From Trogon surrucura (lineage: Eukaryota > Chordata > Aves > Trogoniformes > Trogonidae), in the NCBI GenBank assembly GCA_020746105.1, contig CM036617.1, positions 176,046,412 to 176,110,411 of the forward strand: 64,000 nt of DNA, written 5' to 3'. The position numbers and the translations under genes were made by a program. Of the stretch, positions 12,941 through 27,091 are shown one piece after another. The notes beneath the pieces were generated by a model that worked only from the letters and a program-made list of their open reading frames with translations, was not told the origin of the DNA and searched no databases. Numbering within the stretch: position 1 is the stretch's first letter; the number at the start of each line of letters is the position of its first letter.

Positions 12941-14255
12941 CTATAGGGTGAAACAAATGTTAGTGACAATGCCCACAATGTCTCAAGGCTTCCATAATTT
13001 ATTATTTCATTTATAATTTGCTATGTATTAAATGGGCAGAGATCTCAAAAAGGGTGAAGTGCTTTGAACACCTTCAAAGATATGCATATAACAAAAAAAA
13101 AAAAAAGTCTCAGATACTTGAATGAGGAGACTGAGTTATGGCCTTATTAGGACTAAAAGAGCATGGCTGACATGAAAATGTCATTGGAACAGAATTGCAA
13201 TAGAGTTCCACGTGCTAAGTTTCATTCAAAATTACCACAGTAACAAAAATTTTATCACATATACTGTTAGAAAAGTTACTTCTTTTCCATCATTCTACAT
13301 TGCACAGCATGGAACAGTAGGGAGAATATGGAAAGTATTTGTGTTTAATGATAACACAACAAGAAACTCAGAATTTTTTAAAATTAGGAAAGGTTAAGAA
13401 AACAGTCCTGAAACTATATTGGAGGGAGGGGGAAGACATTAAAAAAATCTAATCTTTGAAGGCATCTGATTCTGCCACCTTCCTCAGTTAGTTTAAATCA
13501 GAATATCAATAATTTTAAAATTGCTGCTCTTATGAAGTCATGTACAAAATGACCAAAATTGGACATTTTTTAAAGTGAAATCCTTTACTGTGAGAGGCTG
13601 ATGCAGGCAATGTTGAAGAGCAACAGATGAACGGGATGTCAGAAAGCCATATACTGTGGTACAGCTAACTGTAATCTTAAAGTTTCTTAGAAAGAATTTA
13701 GCATACAGAGAAAGACAAGCTCTTTCTCCAAGAAGCAGACAACCAAATTTTTCAAAGGTTGGAAATACGCACATCAATCAAGTATGTAATGGTGAGGAAC
13801 AGCAGCTTTCAGGTTAATATTCTGTATTTACACAGTTCTTTCACAAGGGCTCTAGATATAAATATGCCCTTGCCCAAGCCAATGACAGACTAAAAATGCC
13901 TACAGGAAAGTCAGGATTTCATCATCTTAACAGCCGATTCATTCCAAATAAATGGCTAAGTACCTTCTCAAAATTATGAAGTTGTTATTTATCCAGTGCC
14001 ACCACTGGAAGATCAAGAGAGAATTACAGCTGACCCAAGCAGAGGTCATCTGAGGGTGTTTCCAGTTGAGACACTTCCCCTGGTTCTGCATTACACTGAA
14101 ATTAATTGCTGTGTGGGCATCAGGCAGAGAGAGAAGGACTAATGGTCCCTATTCAAGCTTGAAGCCAACTACCACACTCCCAAAACTCTGAGAAAAAGGT
14201 ACCACCTACATGCTCAAAGTAAAATAGAAGTAAATAAAAAGTAAAATAGAGGGGG

Positions 14256-14864
14256 AGGAGTGGCTGGAGAGCTGCCAGAAGGCCAACGGCATCCTGGCCT
14301 GTGTCAGGAATGGTGTTGTCAGCAGGAGCAGGGAGGTGATCATGCCCCTGTACTCAGCTTCAGTGAGGCTGCACCGTGAGTACTGTGTCCAGTTTTGGGA
14401 ACCTCTCTACAAGAGGGACATTGAGGTGCTGGAGAGGCTAGTAAAGGGCTTAGAACACAAGTCCTATGAGGAAAGGCTGACGGATCTGGGGTTGTTTAGC
14501 CTAGAGAAGAGGAGACTGAGGGGAGACCTCATTGCTCTCTACAAATACCTGAAGGGAGGTTGTAGAAAGGCAGGAGTTGGTCTGTTCTTCCTCATGGTGA
14601 GTGACAGGACAAGGGCAAATGGATTTAAATTGCCCCAGGGGAGGTTGAGGTTAGATATTAGGAAGAATTTCTTTACTGAGAGGGTTGTCAGGCATTGGAA
14701 CAGGCTGCCCAGGGAGGTGGTTGAGTCACAATCTCTGGTGGTGTTTAGGAGATGGGTGGATGTTGTGCTGAGGGACATGGTTTAGTGGTGTTGACAGGGC
14801 TTGGAAAACGTTGGACTCGATGATCTTGAATGTCTCTTGCAGCCAAAACTGTTCTATGATTCTA
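14256..14864 (+). mobile_element. CR1 LINE fragment with ORF2 C-terminus
   Basis: A 609-bp plus-oriented CR1 copy. It reads open from the left end ([20 protein letters not shown]) through [54 protein letters not shown] and [20 protein letters not shown] to LRDMV and a stop at 14785. That is the C-terminal end of the CR1 reverse transcriptase. Compared with the family, about seven residues (VQRRATK) are missing between LER and LVKGLEHK, an in-frame loss. The 3' UTR ends TTGGACTCGATGATCTTGAA and TTCTATGATTCT. The long open frame makes it one of the less decayed CR1 copies in the window, but it lacks the endonuclease and catalytic parts, so it cannot move by itself. Confidence 0.95.
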
Positions 14865-15354
14865 CAACTCTTAATATGGGAGCTACTTTATCTTCAGTGT
14901 TTACAGGGGCTATAGAGGATTCTCTTCATGGAATAAAATTGGACTAGGTCCAGTTAGATTTTTTGGGGGAGGGCCTATCTTTGTCACCATAGGATGGCAA
15001 CCTCCAGCAAAATGTGACACAAGTTTGACTTTCAGGAGCTAGGATGCAGTACATGCCAAATCACCAAACCACACCCTGTAGATAAAACAAATGTGATGTA
15101 CAGTCAGAAGTCAAACTGAGCCAAGGCTAAGGGAAGCCATTATGACTCTTATGAGCAAACAGATTTTTGCCAAAAAGTGGTACAAGTCTGTAAATGTAGA
15201 AGACCAGCATTTCTAATTCAAGGATCTACAGAGCATTCTGTACTCCTGCACTGGTCTTGGATATCTGATTACATACACAGAAGTAGCTGATGTTTCAGTC
15301 CCAGATACACCCAAGTCATTCTAACGCTGGTTATAGCCAAACTAAAAGAACAAT

Positions 15355-15460
15355 TGAAAAAAAAAAAACACAAAAAAACCAACAACAAAACAAGCCAAAT
15401 TTAAAAAAAAAAAAAGTCCAAACAAGAAAGAAAGCTCAAAAGAAAATAAACACCTCCCAG
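15355..15460 (+). repeat. A-rich low-complexity region
   Basis: About 106 bases of A-runs broken by C and G (AAAAACACAAAAAAACC, CAACAACAAAACAAG and similar). No source element is attached to it. Confidence 0.8.
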
Positions 15461-18400
15461 AAAACATGATCTAATTCAGCGATACCAACATCACGTTTCT
15501 TTTTCACTATGTCAGCACTCACAAATAGAAAAATAGCATTATCTTTTTATGCACAAGACAAAGTCATGAAGTCAAGTGTTGAAAGGATGGAAAAAGTCAG
15601 AAATCAAGCTATACGATTCCCTGAACTCCTCTCCCTAACTGCACACTTTATGGTAGAATGTTTAATTATTTGATTGGATACCAGTTGTCCCACAGGCCCT
15701 TGCTTCATATAGTGTACAGGAAATGAGGAATCCATACTGCTCTTTTCTTTTCTTTAAGTGGAAAATTCCAGTGCAACCTGTTACAGCTTGGCAAAGTTTC
15801 AAGCAATTAACAAGAACCTTTAAGAAGTAATGTAAGCAGCCATAAGAGATGGAGTTATTATCTGCTGGTAGTATAAGCTGAATGCACTACAAATTTCAAG
15901 AAGATCCAAGGTTCTCATCTATTTTCCATGATGGATTCTGATATAAGAACAGATTAACATCTTTAGAGCACTGGCAAATCCAATTTTTAATAGGTTTTAA
16001 GAGCTCAACTTCTTCACAAACTAACCTCCTAAAACATCGAGGGTATTTCTGAGCGGCACATCTAGAAACGAAGCTACAATAAGTCAATCTAAACGTCAAA
16101 CTGTAGAGAAAGGAATTTTATTCCCCTGAAGACTTTACAGCAAATTCTCTATAGCTGAACTTTTATTTTTTTTCTGAAGAGTCTATTTTCTGCCCACAAG
16201 CCCCATATCATCAAGAATTGCTATATTATAAGCAGTTAGATCATGTCATTACTACAGGAAGAAGTAATGTTAGGGGGTCTGTTACTAATTTCATCCTTTA
16301 AATGATTTATAGTGACACTCCTATCTAAGAAGAAAACCAAGTAGGTTGAAAACAGACAAAGGCTCTGCTACTGCCATACTCAAAGACCGGAATAAAATCA
16401 AGTGTTAATTGAAGTGTTAATTCGATCAAGTGATTTTATATGTTAGACTTATGCAATTTTAATAAAAGCTATTCCAGCTTATTATAATTTTCCAACAAAA
16501 TGACAGAGAAAACACATATGGATTTACTTCTGTCATTCAGCATGCATTTACGTGTCTAAGATTAAAATAAGAAAAACAGTATTTGTCATTTAGGATCATG
16601 TATTTTTATAAACTTGTAAAATTAATGATTCAGTCATCAGGAGAATAACAGTGTCCACTGGGAGAAAATACACAATCCAATGGTACATGTGAGCAGGTTT
16701 CCATATTTACTTTAATAATTACATAATTTGTAAAATCTTGTTAAACTCTTTTTAATTATCAATGAAACTTGAATGAAAGTTGAATTGAGTTGCATTCTAC
16801 TTTTCTGTTAAACGTGACAAAGACAGAGAAAGAAATTCATGGCAGTGGAAACCTTAAGACATGAACTGGTAGTTATTTCAGTTCCCTAATCCATATCAAC
16901 ACACAGCAAGATGCAGCACTCCCTGCACAATGAGTGGTGGCAGGAAATTCAATAGCTAACTGGAGTAAACGTAGACAAACCAGTCATTAATATTTTTTTT
17001 TTCAAGTTCTACAGTTCAGCTAATATTTTCTGTTATTTATACAGCCATTTCTTAGCCTATTCCCAAAGGAGGAAGATAGATTATTTAACTGTAACTCTCA
17101 TTTACTAATGCAATACAAGAAAACATATTAATATGCAACTGAAACACAGTTTAAAGGAGTGTATAAGTAGTTCACCAGCACCTCCACTATTAATACTTTA
17201 TGACAAAGGAATGAGAAATGGGCTTTCTTTACTAGACTTACATCAGTCTAACTAAAATCCTGGTACTTAAGTGGATTTTCTTTGCTATACAGATAGATCA
17301 GTTGCAAGACTAACCATTCTCCAAAGCAATATTTCCTCATATTTGTCTGGAATCCTTTGGATTGAAAAATAATGTTTAAAAATAAACAAAACAACAAACT
17401 AAAACAATAGAAACAACCTTACTAAAATCATTCCAGGACAAATTAATTAAGTCTAATTAAACAACAACAGCAATCATTTTAAACATTAAATATTTATATT
17501 AAACAGTAATGCCAATAAAAGATCAGCTTGCTAGCAGCTATTTTCTCTGGAAGGCTAACTTTATACTCCACAATGAAGTGGAGTATGAGCTTAATAAAAA
17601 TCCTCAAAAATAAAAGAATATTTCCTAATACATACCACACACTGTTAAGAAGCAAGATTAGGTACCATTTACACGAATGTATGTTATATGGTTCTAAATT
17701 AACCTCTCATCTGCTGATTTTGGATTTGTTCTGTTTCAGATGCATGCTGTCATACTATAGAAAGGCTTTCTCCTTGCAGGAGAACGCTAGACTTACCTAT
17801 GAGCAAGTACAACAGAACTATGGATATAACAGCACTGTACCTCTAATAGGTGCTATGTAGCCATACTTTCAGATTAAGAACGTAGTCCTCCTTTAAGGAC
17901 CCCAAAAGATATTTCTGAAAAGACAACTCTAACGGAGGCAATGCAGGGTAAATCTGCCTTGCATCACCCTTGTATATGTTAGTTACCTGCCACTCAAGTT
18001 GCTGGATGGTCAAAAAGTAATGTAGAAAATATAGAATTTGGCATTGACAAGAGCAGACGTCAAAACAGAAAGGAAGATGGGAGATGCACTTAGAAAAGAA
18101 AAATCTCTTATACATTCAGTCAGGATTTAAATTTCATTTTTCCGTCATTTCTTTGTATTGGGAACATAAACAGGTCACCTTAGAAAATGATGGAGAGGTC
18201 TGCATCCCTGCATACCACAATACCACAAGGGGTTTGTGTCTTTCATAACGCAACCGTGCAGCCTTTTTGTGCAAATCAAAGCTGTGGATGCGCTTACCAT
18301 GAATGCACCTCTCTAGATATATAACTTCCTCCTTTCTTCCCTTAGGTATCAGTGCATGCAATAACATAATAAATCTAGAAGCACAGTTTTATGTTATACT

Positions 18401-20928
18401 ATACTGGTGTTTAAGATATACTGCAAAAGATTAACAGTCCTGGTGATAAATATACAGTGCATGCACTTCTCTGAAACAGCTGAAACATGTGAACCTAATG
18501 AGCACCAAGTTCTGCATATACTAAGCTTGTTCTGTTTGGTTTTTTTTTTCCTTTTTACAGAACAATCCCCTTGAAGATTTAAAGGAATTTATTGTATTTT
18601 AAGAAGGCTTTTGATGGATGGGAGTCAATCCACATTTACTTTGGTTGAGTAGATTCTTATAGGCCTCAATTAGCCAAAGCAAAGCCTTTGATCTGCTTTA
18701 ATTAGACCACTAAGCTACTTCTGAGGGAGAATACCTAAAATGGAAAACAGATATAAATGAAAAGCAAAATAAAATCAGCTGCAGCATGGACTTTGCACAG
18801 CTGTTTCTTGTTGCACAAAGACTTCCAGTGAAGTATATTGACACAAATAGAGGTGTTGAGCTCACCTGAGATAGATAATTTCATTTTCATTTTCCAACAG
18901 ATGTGCAACCAGCAGTAAATCATACGGGTACAAACTAGGAATTCATAACTGAACAAATGACTAATTCATTTCTTGCCTTTTACTTTATTTATACATTTTT
19001 TAAAGATTTTTTTTTTGTCAGTAAAACACAGATATTATGCCAGTATAGGTTTCTTAAAAGAAGTAGTTTTCATTAGAATCATGCCTAACTGGGATCCCTG
19101 TAGTCCAATTTCAGTATTGGACTGTATTTTTTGGTCTACAAGCGTTACAATTATATATATTTTCATACAAACCTCCACGTGTTTAAAATATAAATGTATT
19201 TCAGGCTTAGACCAGCTTTTTCAGAATATTGCCTAAGAAAACTCAAGCATTTCAGGTGAAATTAATGGTCCAAAGAGATAAAACTAAGAAAACCTGAGAA
19301 CCCAGGGAAAAAAAGTCTCAAACATTGCATCTACTACCCCCTCAGCAATCCACTGCTGTAACTCTCGTATCTAGCTCAAAACCCTCAAATGAAATAAAGT
19401 GAAAAAAAACCCCAGGAGACACTGCAATCAGCCCAGGGATTTATACTCAGCTTTGGACAACAGTTATAAACTACCATAAAAGTCTCAGAGGGGGAAGAGT
19501 TAAAGTAACAGGATGGGAGCAGGGAAGGGGAGGGAAGGAAGCACTTTGTTTTTATTCCCATCATTACTAGAGTAGCCTCCATTCTTATTTCCCTAGAACA
19601 TATAATAATATATACATATGAATGAAAACAATCCTTTTTATTCAACCAAGCTAGTTTTAAAATAAATAAGTTTGCAATGTCCGTTTAGAAAGAAATTACC
19701 AGTAAAGCTTCATGAGATGCGTAGGAAGGACACTGATGACTGGAGCTCAGACAAGTGCAGGTACCATGCTCTGCCTAAGTTATGATGTAGGATATGTATT
19801 TCACAGCTTAATCATCTCTGGCTCCTAAAAAGTAAGTCTTGCACAGCATGAACTGTAAAGCTATGTCAGCAAAAGTGTTTCTTGGAGTTCTAAACAATTT
19901 TTGAATGTAATTCAATAAAAAAAAGCATTTAATAGGAACAATGGGCAAATGGGATAGGAGCCTTAACAATATTAACAGGTTTGTACAAACAGCCACATCC
20001 ACCGAGAAGCATAATCAAATAAAGCAGTAGTTATGTTATAATCATCAACACAGAAAGTCCCTCTGCATCCTAAGCCTTTTTACCTATGATGCAAACCTCT
20101 GCACCAGATGTAAAATCTGGCTCCCCTTTCCTGTTCTCTACCTGGCTGACACTTGTGTATGATTTGTTTTCTGTCCATGTGCAATGTGGCAGATTAGCAA
20201 GGAGAAACCAATACTCTAATCTGTGCATCATGAACTGTATTCACTCTTGTAATGTTAGCTTCTTTTGTAACCTGCACTTCTCATCAAACATGTTTGTAAG
20301 TCTTTGCATTAAAAACATTTGAAAATAGACATTGCAATGTCAGTTGGCAGAGGCAGATGAAGCGTGATCAAGGCATTTGTCTTTATGACACTATCTTGCC
20401 AACCTAAACCTGAACAATGCCACCCCAACATCTTTCTTGTTACTATTGAGTACGAAAATAAAGCCTCCATGGTTCACCTCACACCACTAAACTGGCAGGA
20501 GTATGAATTACTGTAGCAGGTGGGCCAGTGTGGTTTTAAAAGCAAGGTAATACAATCAACTGTACAATATCAGATTTCAAGGAACGTGAAAGACATCTAG
20601 AGCAGAGGGTGATCCTTAAGCAATCCTAATATTGGCATTAAAGTGTTCAAGATCCCACAGGGACCGTTTTATCTTTTGACCCCAGGTTTTAATTGAAACT
20701 TTAAATAAAATATATTACCTATTTAATGCAGCTGAGCTGGACTCTGTCCTTTGTAGTGCACGTTGCCATGCCAAGCAAATTAATCTGTGTAACTTTAGCA
20801 TGTACTTTTTAATTTACATCAAAGAAATATGGCATAGAGAAAATAAATACCAAGCCAACCCTATAGAGTCTGTTGAATAATTATTTTGATTCTAGTTTTA
20901 GAATTTTAATTTTTAGCTGTTTTAGGTT

Positions 20929-20948
20929 AAAAAAAAAAAAAAAAAAAA
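20929..20948 (+). repeat. Poly-A run, 20 bases
   Basis: Uninterrupted A-run on the plus strand (T-run in the TMTC2 transcript sense). No SINE or processed copy is visible upstream of it. Confidence 0.9.
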
Positions 20949-23491
20949 GGTTTTACTTCTTGGTACAAAGCCAGAGAAACATATGGTTTCCTTAGCTGAG
21001 TTGTTGCACACCTGGCAAAATAAATCACAGCAACAGGAGACTAAAATGTACCCTGCAACTTTTCATATGCACAAACTTAGAACATCTGATGCTGGTCTTT
21101 TGACCCTGCATTTTGCACCAAGAATAAAACGCAAAGTCAAATGGATGGCTTGCTTCTTGAGGCCCAATACTTCTTTCTTTAAGAGGCAAGTTACTTAAGA
21201 GTTGTAAAGGATGAGAGTCAGCTGGGCAGACTGGGACACCAGAGGAATGAGTCGCTGGGCCCGTCAGAGTAAAAGGCCAATAGAAGCAAGCAAAGGAGAA
21301 GTGTAACACAAACAGGGAAAGCAGGTGGTGGAAAGGCTTAACATTGTCGGAGTGTTAATGCTACCACACCGAGTGCTGGAGTTCAAACCTGAATTCAGTT
21401 TAAACAGTTCATCTCCTGTTTATTCTCTTTTGCGTATGTCACGCATACCATACAGGAAGAAAAGTCTCCAGAAAATCTTCAATGACAGGAGTGAATAATT
21501 ATTAAAAATTAGAGAAAGCACTGTTTTCTTACATCACATGACAATATGTGTCACCACTGAACCAAGCAGAGAGATTGCGGAGACTCAGAATATGTTAATG
21601 ACAATAACAACTTCAGCACATAATCCTTGAACTGTAACTCTTCTTGGTCTTCATGATAAGCCATAAACACTTTTTCCACAGAGAGAGAGACAGGGCTTCT
21701 CGAGCAGATGGGGAGTACTCCCCAATTTCTCCCTCGTTCCTCCTGAGCAATGAGCACACCGTGAGTGGGCACAGCTCAGAGTCAGGTTCATGCAGTTCCA
21801 AATGCACGAGACAGGACGAGCGTATTTCAGTTCCTCTAGCCTCCCTTTTAAGGGCAAGAAGTAGACAGACAAGTTTATGTGATGCTGTTTATCAAAGAAA
21901 GTGTTATCGGGAACGTGTTTATAATTTTGTCTTGAACATCAAAACAGAAATAAACAATCCAGTTGGCCTTCTGATGCCAATGACACAGCATGAGCTGCAG
22001 AGCGGATGCACTCCTGATAATGGATGCACTTGCCTTGTTCTGTCACACCCGATGCAAAGAGATGACTGAAGAAGTGTTTATGATTTATATCACCCAACTT
22101 GAGCTAGCAAGTCTAAGCTAGTCATCTCAACTCCTTTTATAAGTGAAGTATACTTGCAGTGGATTATTTGTATAATCTAAAATAGATATCTAAATCAGAT
22201 GGGCTTAATTACTGCCCAGGGGTATCCTTTTCTTCCCACACTATAAAGTGAGCGTAGCTACCTAGCTCTGATCTGTCATCTAACCTTTACACTGTCACCA
22301 GCAGGAGAGACTAACTTAACTAACTGCAGTCATGTACACTCACGTAGACACATCCAGGACAGCTTTAAACAAAACAGCCCGAGTCCTGCTGTTAATATAG
22401 CTGCACCGCAATCAATCCAAGTCACTACCCGACTGTTGACGTAGTCTCTTGGATTGCCTTTGCAGCATGGCCAACAAGCCATACCCCAGCACCTAGGGTC
22501 AAGCAGGTTCAGGCTTCCCTGCAACAGCTGCCATCACAACAGCAACCAAAATATAAATATATGCTACGTTAATGATAAGTTGCACTTCAGAGCTCCTTAA
22601 TAGCCTGTTCCTCTTTGCAACAGGCTGAAAGGGGCTAAAGTAATCTTAGTTGACCCTAACTTGTTATGCTGCTAGCACGCCTGTGAAGTGCTGGTGGCTG
22701 TCTAAAGGAAACAGAAGCCAGAATATGGGCTAAGCAGTGGAGGGAGGAAGTGCAGTAGCAGCCAAGCCCTGGCAAGGGACTGAGCTGGTCTTTGTGTTCA
22801 CTGTCGCTTTTTGAGTTAATACATGCAAATCCCAGGAACAGAGTGAACTTGGACATGATGGACTGTACTATAAAGGAAGCTGAGAAAGGCCTCCTAAACC
22901 TAAAAAAGTAACCAATGAGCAAAAACAGAAAAGCACTAAAGAACCTCACAGGTCATAATGGTTCTAAAGGGAACATCTATTCATGGGAAAAGAAAAAGGG
23001 TTGCACCGGCTTGCTTTGTGATGGAATAACCATTATGCCAGAAACAGAGATGGTTTACTTTTTACAATTTCTGTACTTCTGAGGATCGCTTTTATCAGAA
23101 TTATGAAATACATGTCTTCACTAAAGAGGGCAGCCAAACTTCGGTGGGTTTCCTGGAGCACTGAAGTACTTCAGCAATCACTATAGGACATGGTAAGCAC
23201 AGGCTTAATTCACAGAGTGGCAACTGTTGATAACCCCACCAAATTTACCAGCAAATGCTGATAAGTAAAACTGATAAAGCAATAGTTCAGGTAAGACTCC
23301 CTATGAAATAAAGTGCATGCAATAATCAACTTGTATGTTTTACAGATCTTTGCCATTTGTGTTAATCTGGTAAAGGTCAGCATTCAGGGAGAAGTAACTG
23401 TTCACTGAATTGTACAAACCATTAGGGAAGTGTTTATACTATTATTGACATTAGATACTTTGCCACTGTGACAAGAGAAGTACTCAGTTTA

Positions 23492-23525
23492 GCATTTACA
23501 GACATTTACAGACATTTACAAACAT
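23492..23525 (+). repeat. Short tandem repeat, 10-bp unit
   Basis: Three to four copies of GACATTTACA with slight variation at the ends. Confidence 0.85.
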
Positions 23526-24723
23526 GTAGCATCAGTTATAACTACAATTTTAGATTTTTTTTTCTACACTCAAGTACTTGTAAGGAGGTATTAAAAGATG
23601 CCTTTCCTAAATAAGTAGAGTGAGTGGTGCCTCCTTTCAACAACTGTATCAAAACAACTGGTATAACCTAATACATTGCCTTGTATTTTAGGCACTGGGG
23701 CAGGGAAAAAAAAAAAACAACCACAAAACCCCACATGCTTCCTGTTGATCCTAATTGTTTCTACATATATTTTTAATTGCTCTACTTTGAACTACTTCAA
23801 AGGCATCTTAGATCCTTTCCGTCCCAGATACAAGCTCACAGACCCTACTGGGCCAGACACAGAAGTTGCTTAACAGAAACACATGCCCTTTCAGAGAGAA
23901 TTCCACTTAAAAGCATCTCTGGAACAATGAAGAATCTGCCCTCTTGTTTACAGATATGAATACTATAAAGGATAATTCACATTATCTTCTTTCTTTCATC
24001 TGTTTAATGTATCCTGTATAAAGATGTGATGAAAAACATGAGGTGCTGAAGCTAAAGTTTATAAACAAAACAACACCTCAGCTAAATTAATCTTTCTTGA
24101 AGTACTTGAGGAACTCTGCTAAAATTTTGAAGGACAGATAGGCTGGTCCTGGAAGAAGAATTGTCTCACTGTACTGAAATATACTAAGAGTAAATCAGCC
24201 GGGAAATAAGTTTTTGGCAAAATCTGCAAAAAAGAAATACAAATCCAGCGATCTCTGTGGGCCTGTTTGGACATCTTATTGGTTTAAAAGGAAGTTAAAC
24301 ATCTCACACTAAATTTTGTGTTATAATCAATCTCACTACATTTTCTATGAAGTAAATACAACTTCTTTGTTTTAAAGATGACTAAACGAGAGATTTAAAA
24401 AAAAGCCTGTATGAATTGCACATGAGGTCTCCAAGACAGTGGATGAGAGATTCTGGAGGAAGACAAAAACACATGTTCAGGTGCTCTATGGACATTCTTA
24501 AAGATATCCAGTATCTAACAGTCTCATCATTTACTGTGTCTTAACCAGCATTGTAGTTGCTGGCATTTACGATCTGAACCTGGTTTGGCTCGCACCTACT
24601 GAAGGCAATTATTTTTGGTTTTACTAGATAATTCATGTCAGCACCAGTTGCCTGGCTAAGCTCTTTTTTTTCACCTTGCCTGACTCCTCAAGTATCCTTC
24701 TAAAGTACTAACAATGCACTTAC

Positions 24724-24802
24724 CCATCATGTTGTATAAGCTCTGTGGTGCAAACTGCCTTGGCATTTTCTGTATTGCTTCTTTGTAAACCATAAGGGCA
24801 TC
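24724..24802 (-). CDS. TMTC2: TMTC2 exon 7: TPR helix B and next helix A
   Basis: This 79-bp exon reads DALMVYKEAIQKMPRQFAPQ then SLYNMM plus the first base of a Gly codon. It completes the TPR begun in exon 6 and starts the next. The acceptor TTTCAG has a good pyrimidine tract (TTTCCTTTCAG), and the donor GTAAGT is consensus. The Gly codon is finished by GA from exon 8, restoring NMMGEAYMR. The human protein has DALSVYK at the same place, so Ser to Met is the only difference I note. Confidence 0.95.
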
Positions 24803-26491
24803 CTGAAAGGAAACACAAGAGTGGGACAAATCATTACTAAGCACCAATTTCAAAAGCAGTCTTTCACATACGAAGTAGAATCAAGTTATCGTCTTGCCCC
24901 AAGTGAAAGGTGCAGAGAGAAAGAAAACACGTTGGCATACTAAACATCACAGGAAGTTTACATTTTCCATTTACAAAAGTTTTACCAAATTCAGTGAAGC
25001 TTACTGACGAGATAAATTAGTTCCAACATCAGAACTCTTTTTCCAGGTGGAAACAAAAGAAATTTTAAATCCCTAAATGACTCATGAGTTTACAAACATA
25101 CATAAAATTCTATAGGCTGTCAGAGAATATGGAATAATACCAAACTGCAGACAAAGGACTTTCTGATGACTGAGCTACAGTAAGTGACCTAAAACCAAAG
25201 AAATCTTTGTCTACTGCCAAGTAATAACAAACCAAAATCTTCACAAGTGAAGTCTGCTCCACAGAAAGAATGAGACGGACTATAGTGTCAAGAACGCCAA
25301 AACTGGATTCCCCTTGCAAATGTGCGGTGCCTGGAATTACCTGATCACACATTTATGATTCATTCATCACTTAGGATGCTTACTGCTCAGCCTGTTAGCT
25401 CTGCATCATTTTCTGCACCATCCCATCAAACAGTCACAGCTCATGAAGGCTGAAATATGCTTGAAAAAAAGTCTAAGTGTATGATCAAATCAAGGCTGGG
25501 TCAGGCTGCAATGCCCACCAGGCAGAAATGTGATGGTTTATATTCTTAAAAGCCCTTGGACTCCAACTCTACACTCTATCAGCCATGCAGACAACATGCT
25601 GCTGTTCTCTTATCTTTATGGATGTATTAGCTGTCTGTGTCTGTGTTTTAACCAATTAGTAACTGCCATCTGACAGAGCTGGATTCAGCACACAGATGAC
25701 AGAGAATCCACAGAGCTTGTGCATGCCTAATCTTAAACAGCTGAGGTAACTGTCGCAGTCAGGAAGAGTTATATGGATCAAAACCATGTGTAACTCCTGT
25801 TCTGAAGTATGTCTGGCAATGCAAAGAGAGAACGAGTTTCTTTCAAATACTGCTAAGTGTCAAAACTCAATTGACCATCCAGTTTTAGTAACTTCATCAG
25901 AAAGAAGGGAGATGAATCACAACATTCACATTTGCACATGTAAATTAGATGGGACGGGATGGGTGCAGTGTGCGGTTACATTAAAAATATCCAGCCCGCT
26001 TTAGTGCTTAGGTCAAGTTATGTGAAAATAGAATGTAGTGGGATATTTTTAATCACTGAACTTTTGAATTGTTCCAACTAGGTCTTATTTTTGGAGACTC
26101 AAAAGCAAACATAATTGCTTTTTTTTTCAACTAAAGACTTACTCTATTTTGAATTAAAAAGATAGTACACTTTAGGTTGGCTTATGTATAATCAGTCTAT
26201 ATCCTTTGCATGCCAGTCACGGGGGCAAAGCCAAAAGGAATGAATTAACACATATCAGATATAACTATTGCTAATGTTGACTCTGACATCAGAACATGAC
26301 ACTCCTAATTAACATCGCCACACCTGTGGCTGTAGAGAATAAATACTCGCTGTAGAGAATGCTAATCTTGATTTGGTGAAATTCAATCAATGTATGCCTG
26401 TGATGTATTTTGGAAGTCTGGATAGAAGCAACAGGTATTATTTATGCATGAAGATTTTATTATGATACTGTAGACAAATCTGTAGTCTTAC
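24803..26491 (-). other. TMTC2: TMTC2 intron 6 (1.7 kb)
   Basis: Short intron between exons 6 and 7. It contains a 12-bp direct repeat (GCTGTAGAGAAT at 26329-26340 and 26349-26360). Nothing else is recognisable. Confidence 0.9.
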
Positions 26492-26676
26492 CTCATAGTG
26501 TCCTTGTTCATGAAAAAGTTTTCCTAAGTTATAAAGACAGCTAGTAACAGAGCTTTTATGAGCATGAGGATCTTTCAAATTTTCATCAGGGATCTCTGAA
26601 CACTTCAGGAAAGTCCTCCTGGCTTCCTCTGTCTTTCCTTGGTTCATTAGGATGATACCAGTATTTAAATAGGCAG
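26492..26676 (-). CDS. TMTC2: TMTC2 exon 6: third TPR unit and start of the fourth
   Basis: This 185-bp exon encodes AYLNTGIILMNQGKTEEARR, a linker SEIPDENLKDPHAHKSS with an acidic start and a His-rich end, and then LYNLGKLFHEQGHYE. The first part is a full TPR; the linker is longer than the usual 34-residue TPR spacing and is known in vertebrate TMTC2. The last part is helix A of the next TPR, completed by exon 7. The acceptor is CACAG and the donor is GTAAGA after GAG, phase 0. The human protein has LYHEQ where this has LFHEQ and GRTEE where this has GKTEE, both conservative changes. Confidence 0.96.
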
Positions 26677-27091
26677 CTGTGAAGAGGGAAAAATACTATC
26701 TTTTAATGGGGTTCTATTATGTTTTATCTAATTTTTGTTTTACTTCAAAGTTATAGCGCAGAGACATCCCATGGTTATCTAACTTGGCTTGATAGATTGA
26801 TCACTGCTGTAAAGAGGTAAAAGTTCACAAGGAAAGGAGAAAGTGGCTATAATGATTTGGGAAGAAAGAAAGGGAACACTGCCTAGGCAGAATGCTCCAT
26901 TTTGTTTCTTAGGACTATATCAAGCATATAGCATCATCATTTGAAATGTTACAAAAATACATACGTATATTTATACCTATATATGTGTATATGTATATAT
27001 CCTTACATAGAAGACTTAATCCTGAAGCAATAAGATTAGTAGTAAAAAACTATAGTCAGTATTACGCAAGCTGGCATAGTTGAATACTTAC
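26677..27091 (-). other. TMTC2: TMTC2 intron 5 (415 bp)
   Basis: The shortest intron of the window, between exons 5 and 6. It includes a TA-rich stretch at about 26961-27000 with alternating TATA/GTATA units. No other feature is seen. Confidence 0.92.

Larger units (their letters stand above)
12941..24723 (-). other. TMTC2: TMTC2 intron 7 (11.8 kb)
   Basis: Intron between exons 7 and 8. Apart from the CR1 at 14256-14864, an A-rich run at 15355-15460, a 20-base A-run at 20929-20948 and a small 10-bp tandem repeat at 23492-23525, I see only unique AT-rich sequence. The region 21550-22070 has overlapping open frames on both strands, none recognisable. Confidence 0.9.

Noticed and set aside
21644-22069. 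A 141-residue plus-strand open frame, with minus-strand frames overlapping it
   Set aside because: The translation is not recognised, has no domain features and overlaps three other frames. It looks like a chance frame in intron 7.
26329-26360. Twice-occurring GCTGTAGAGAAT
   Set aside because: A 12-bp direct repeat alone is not evidence of any element.
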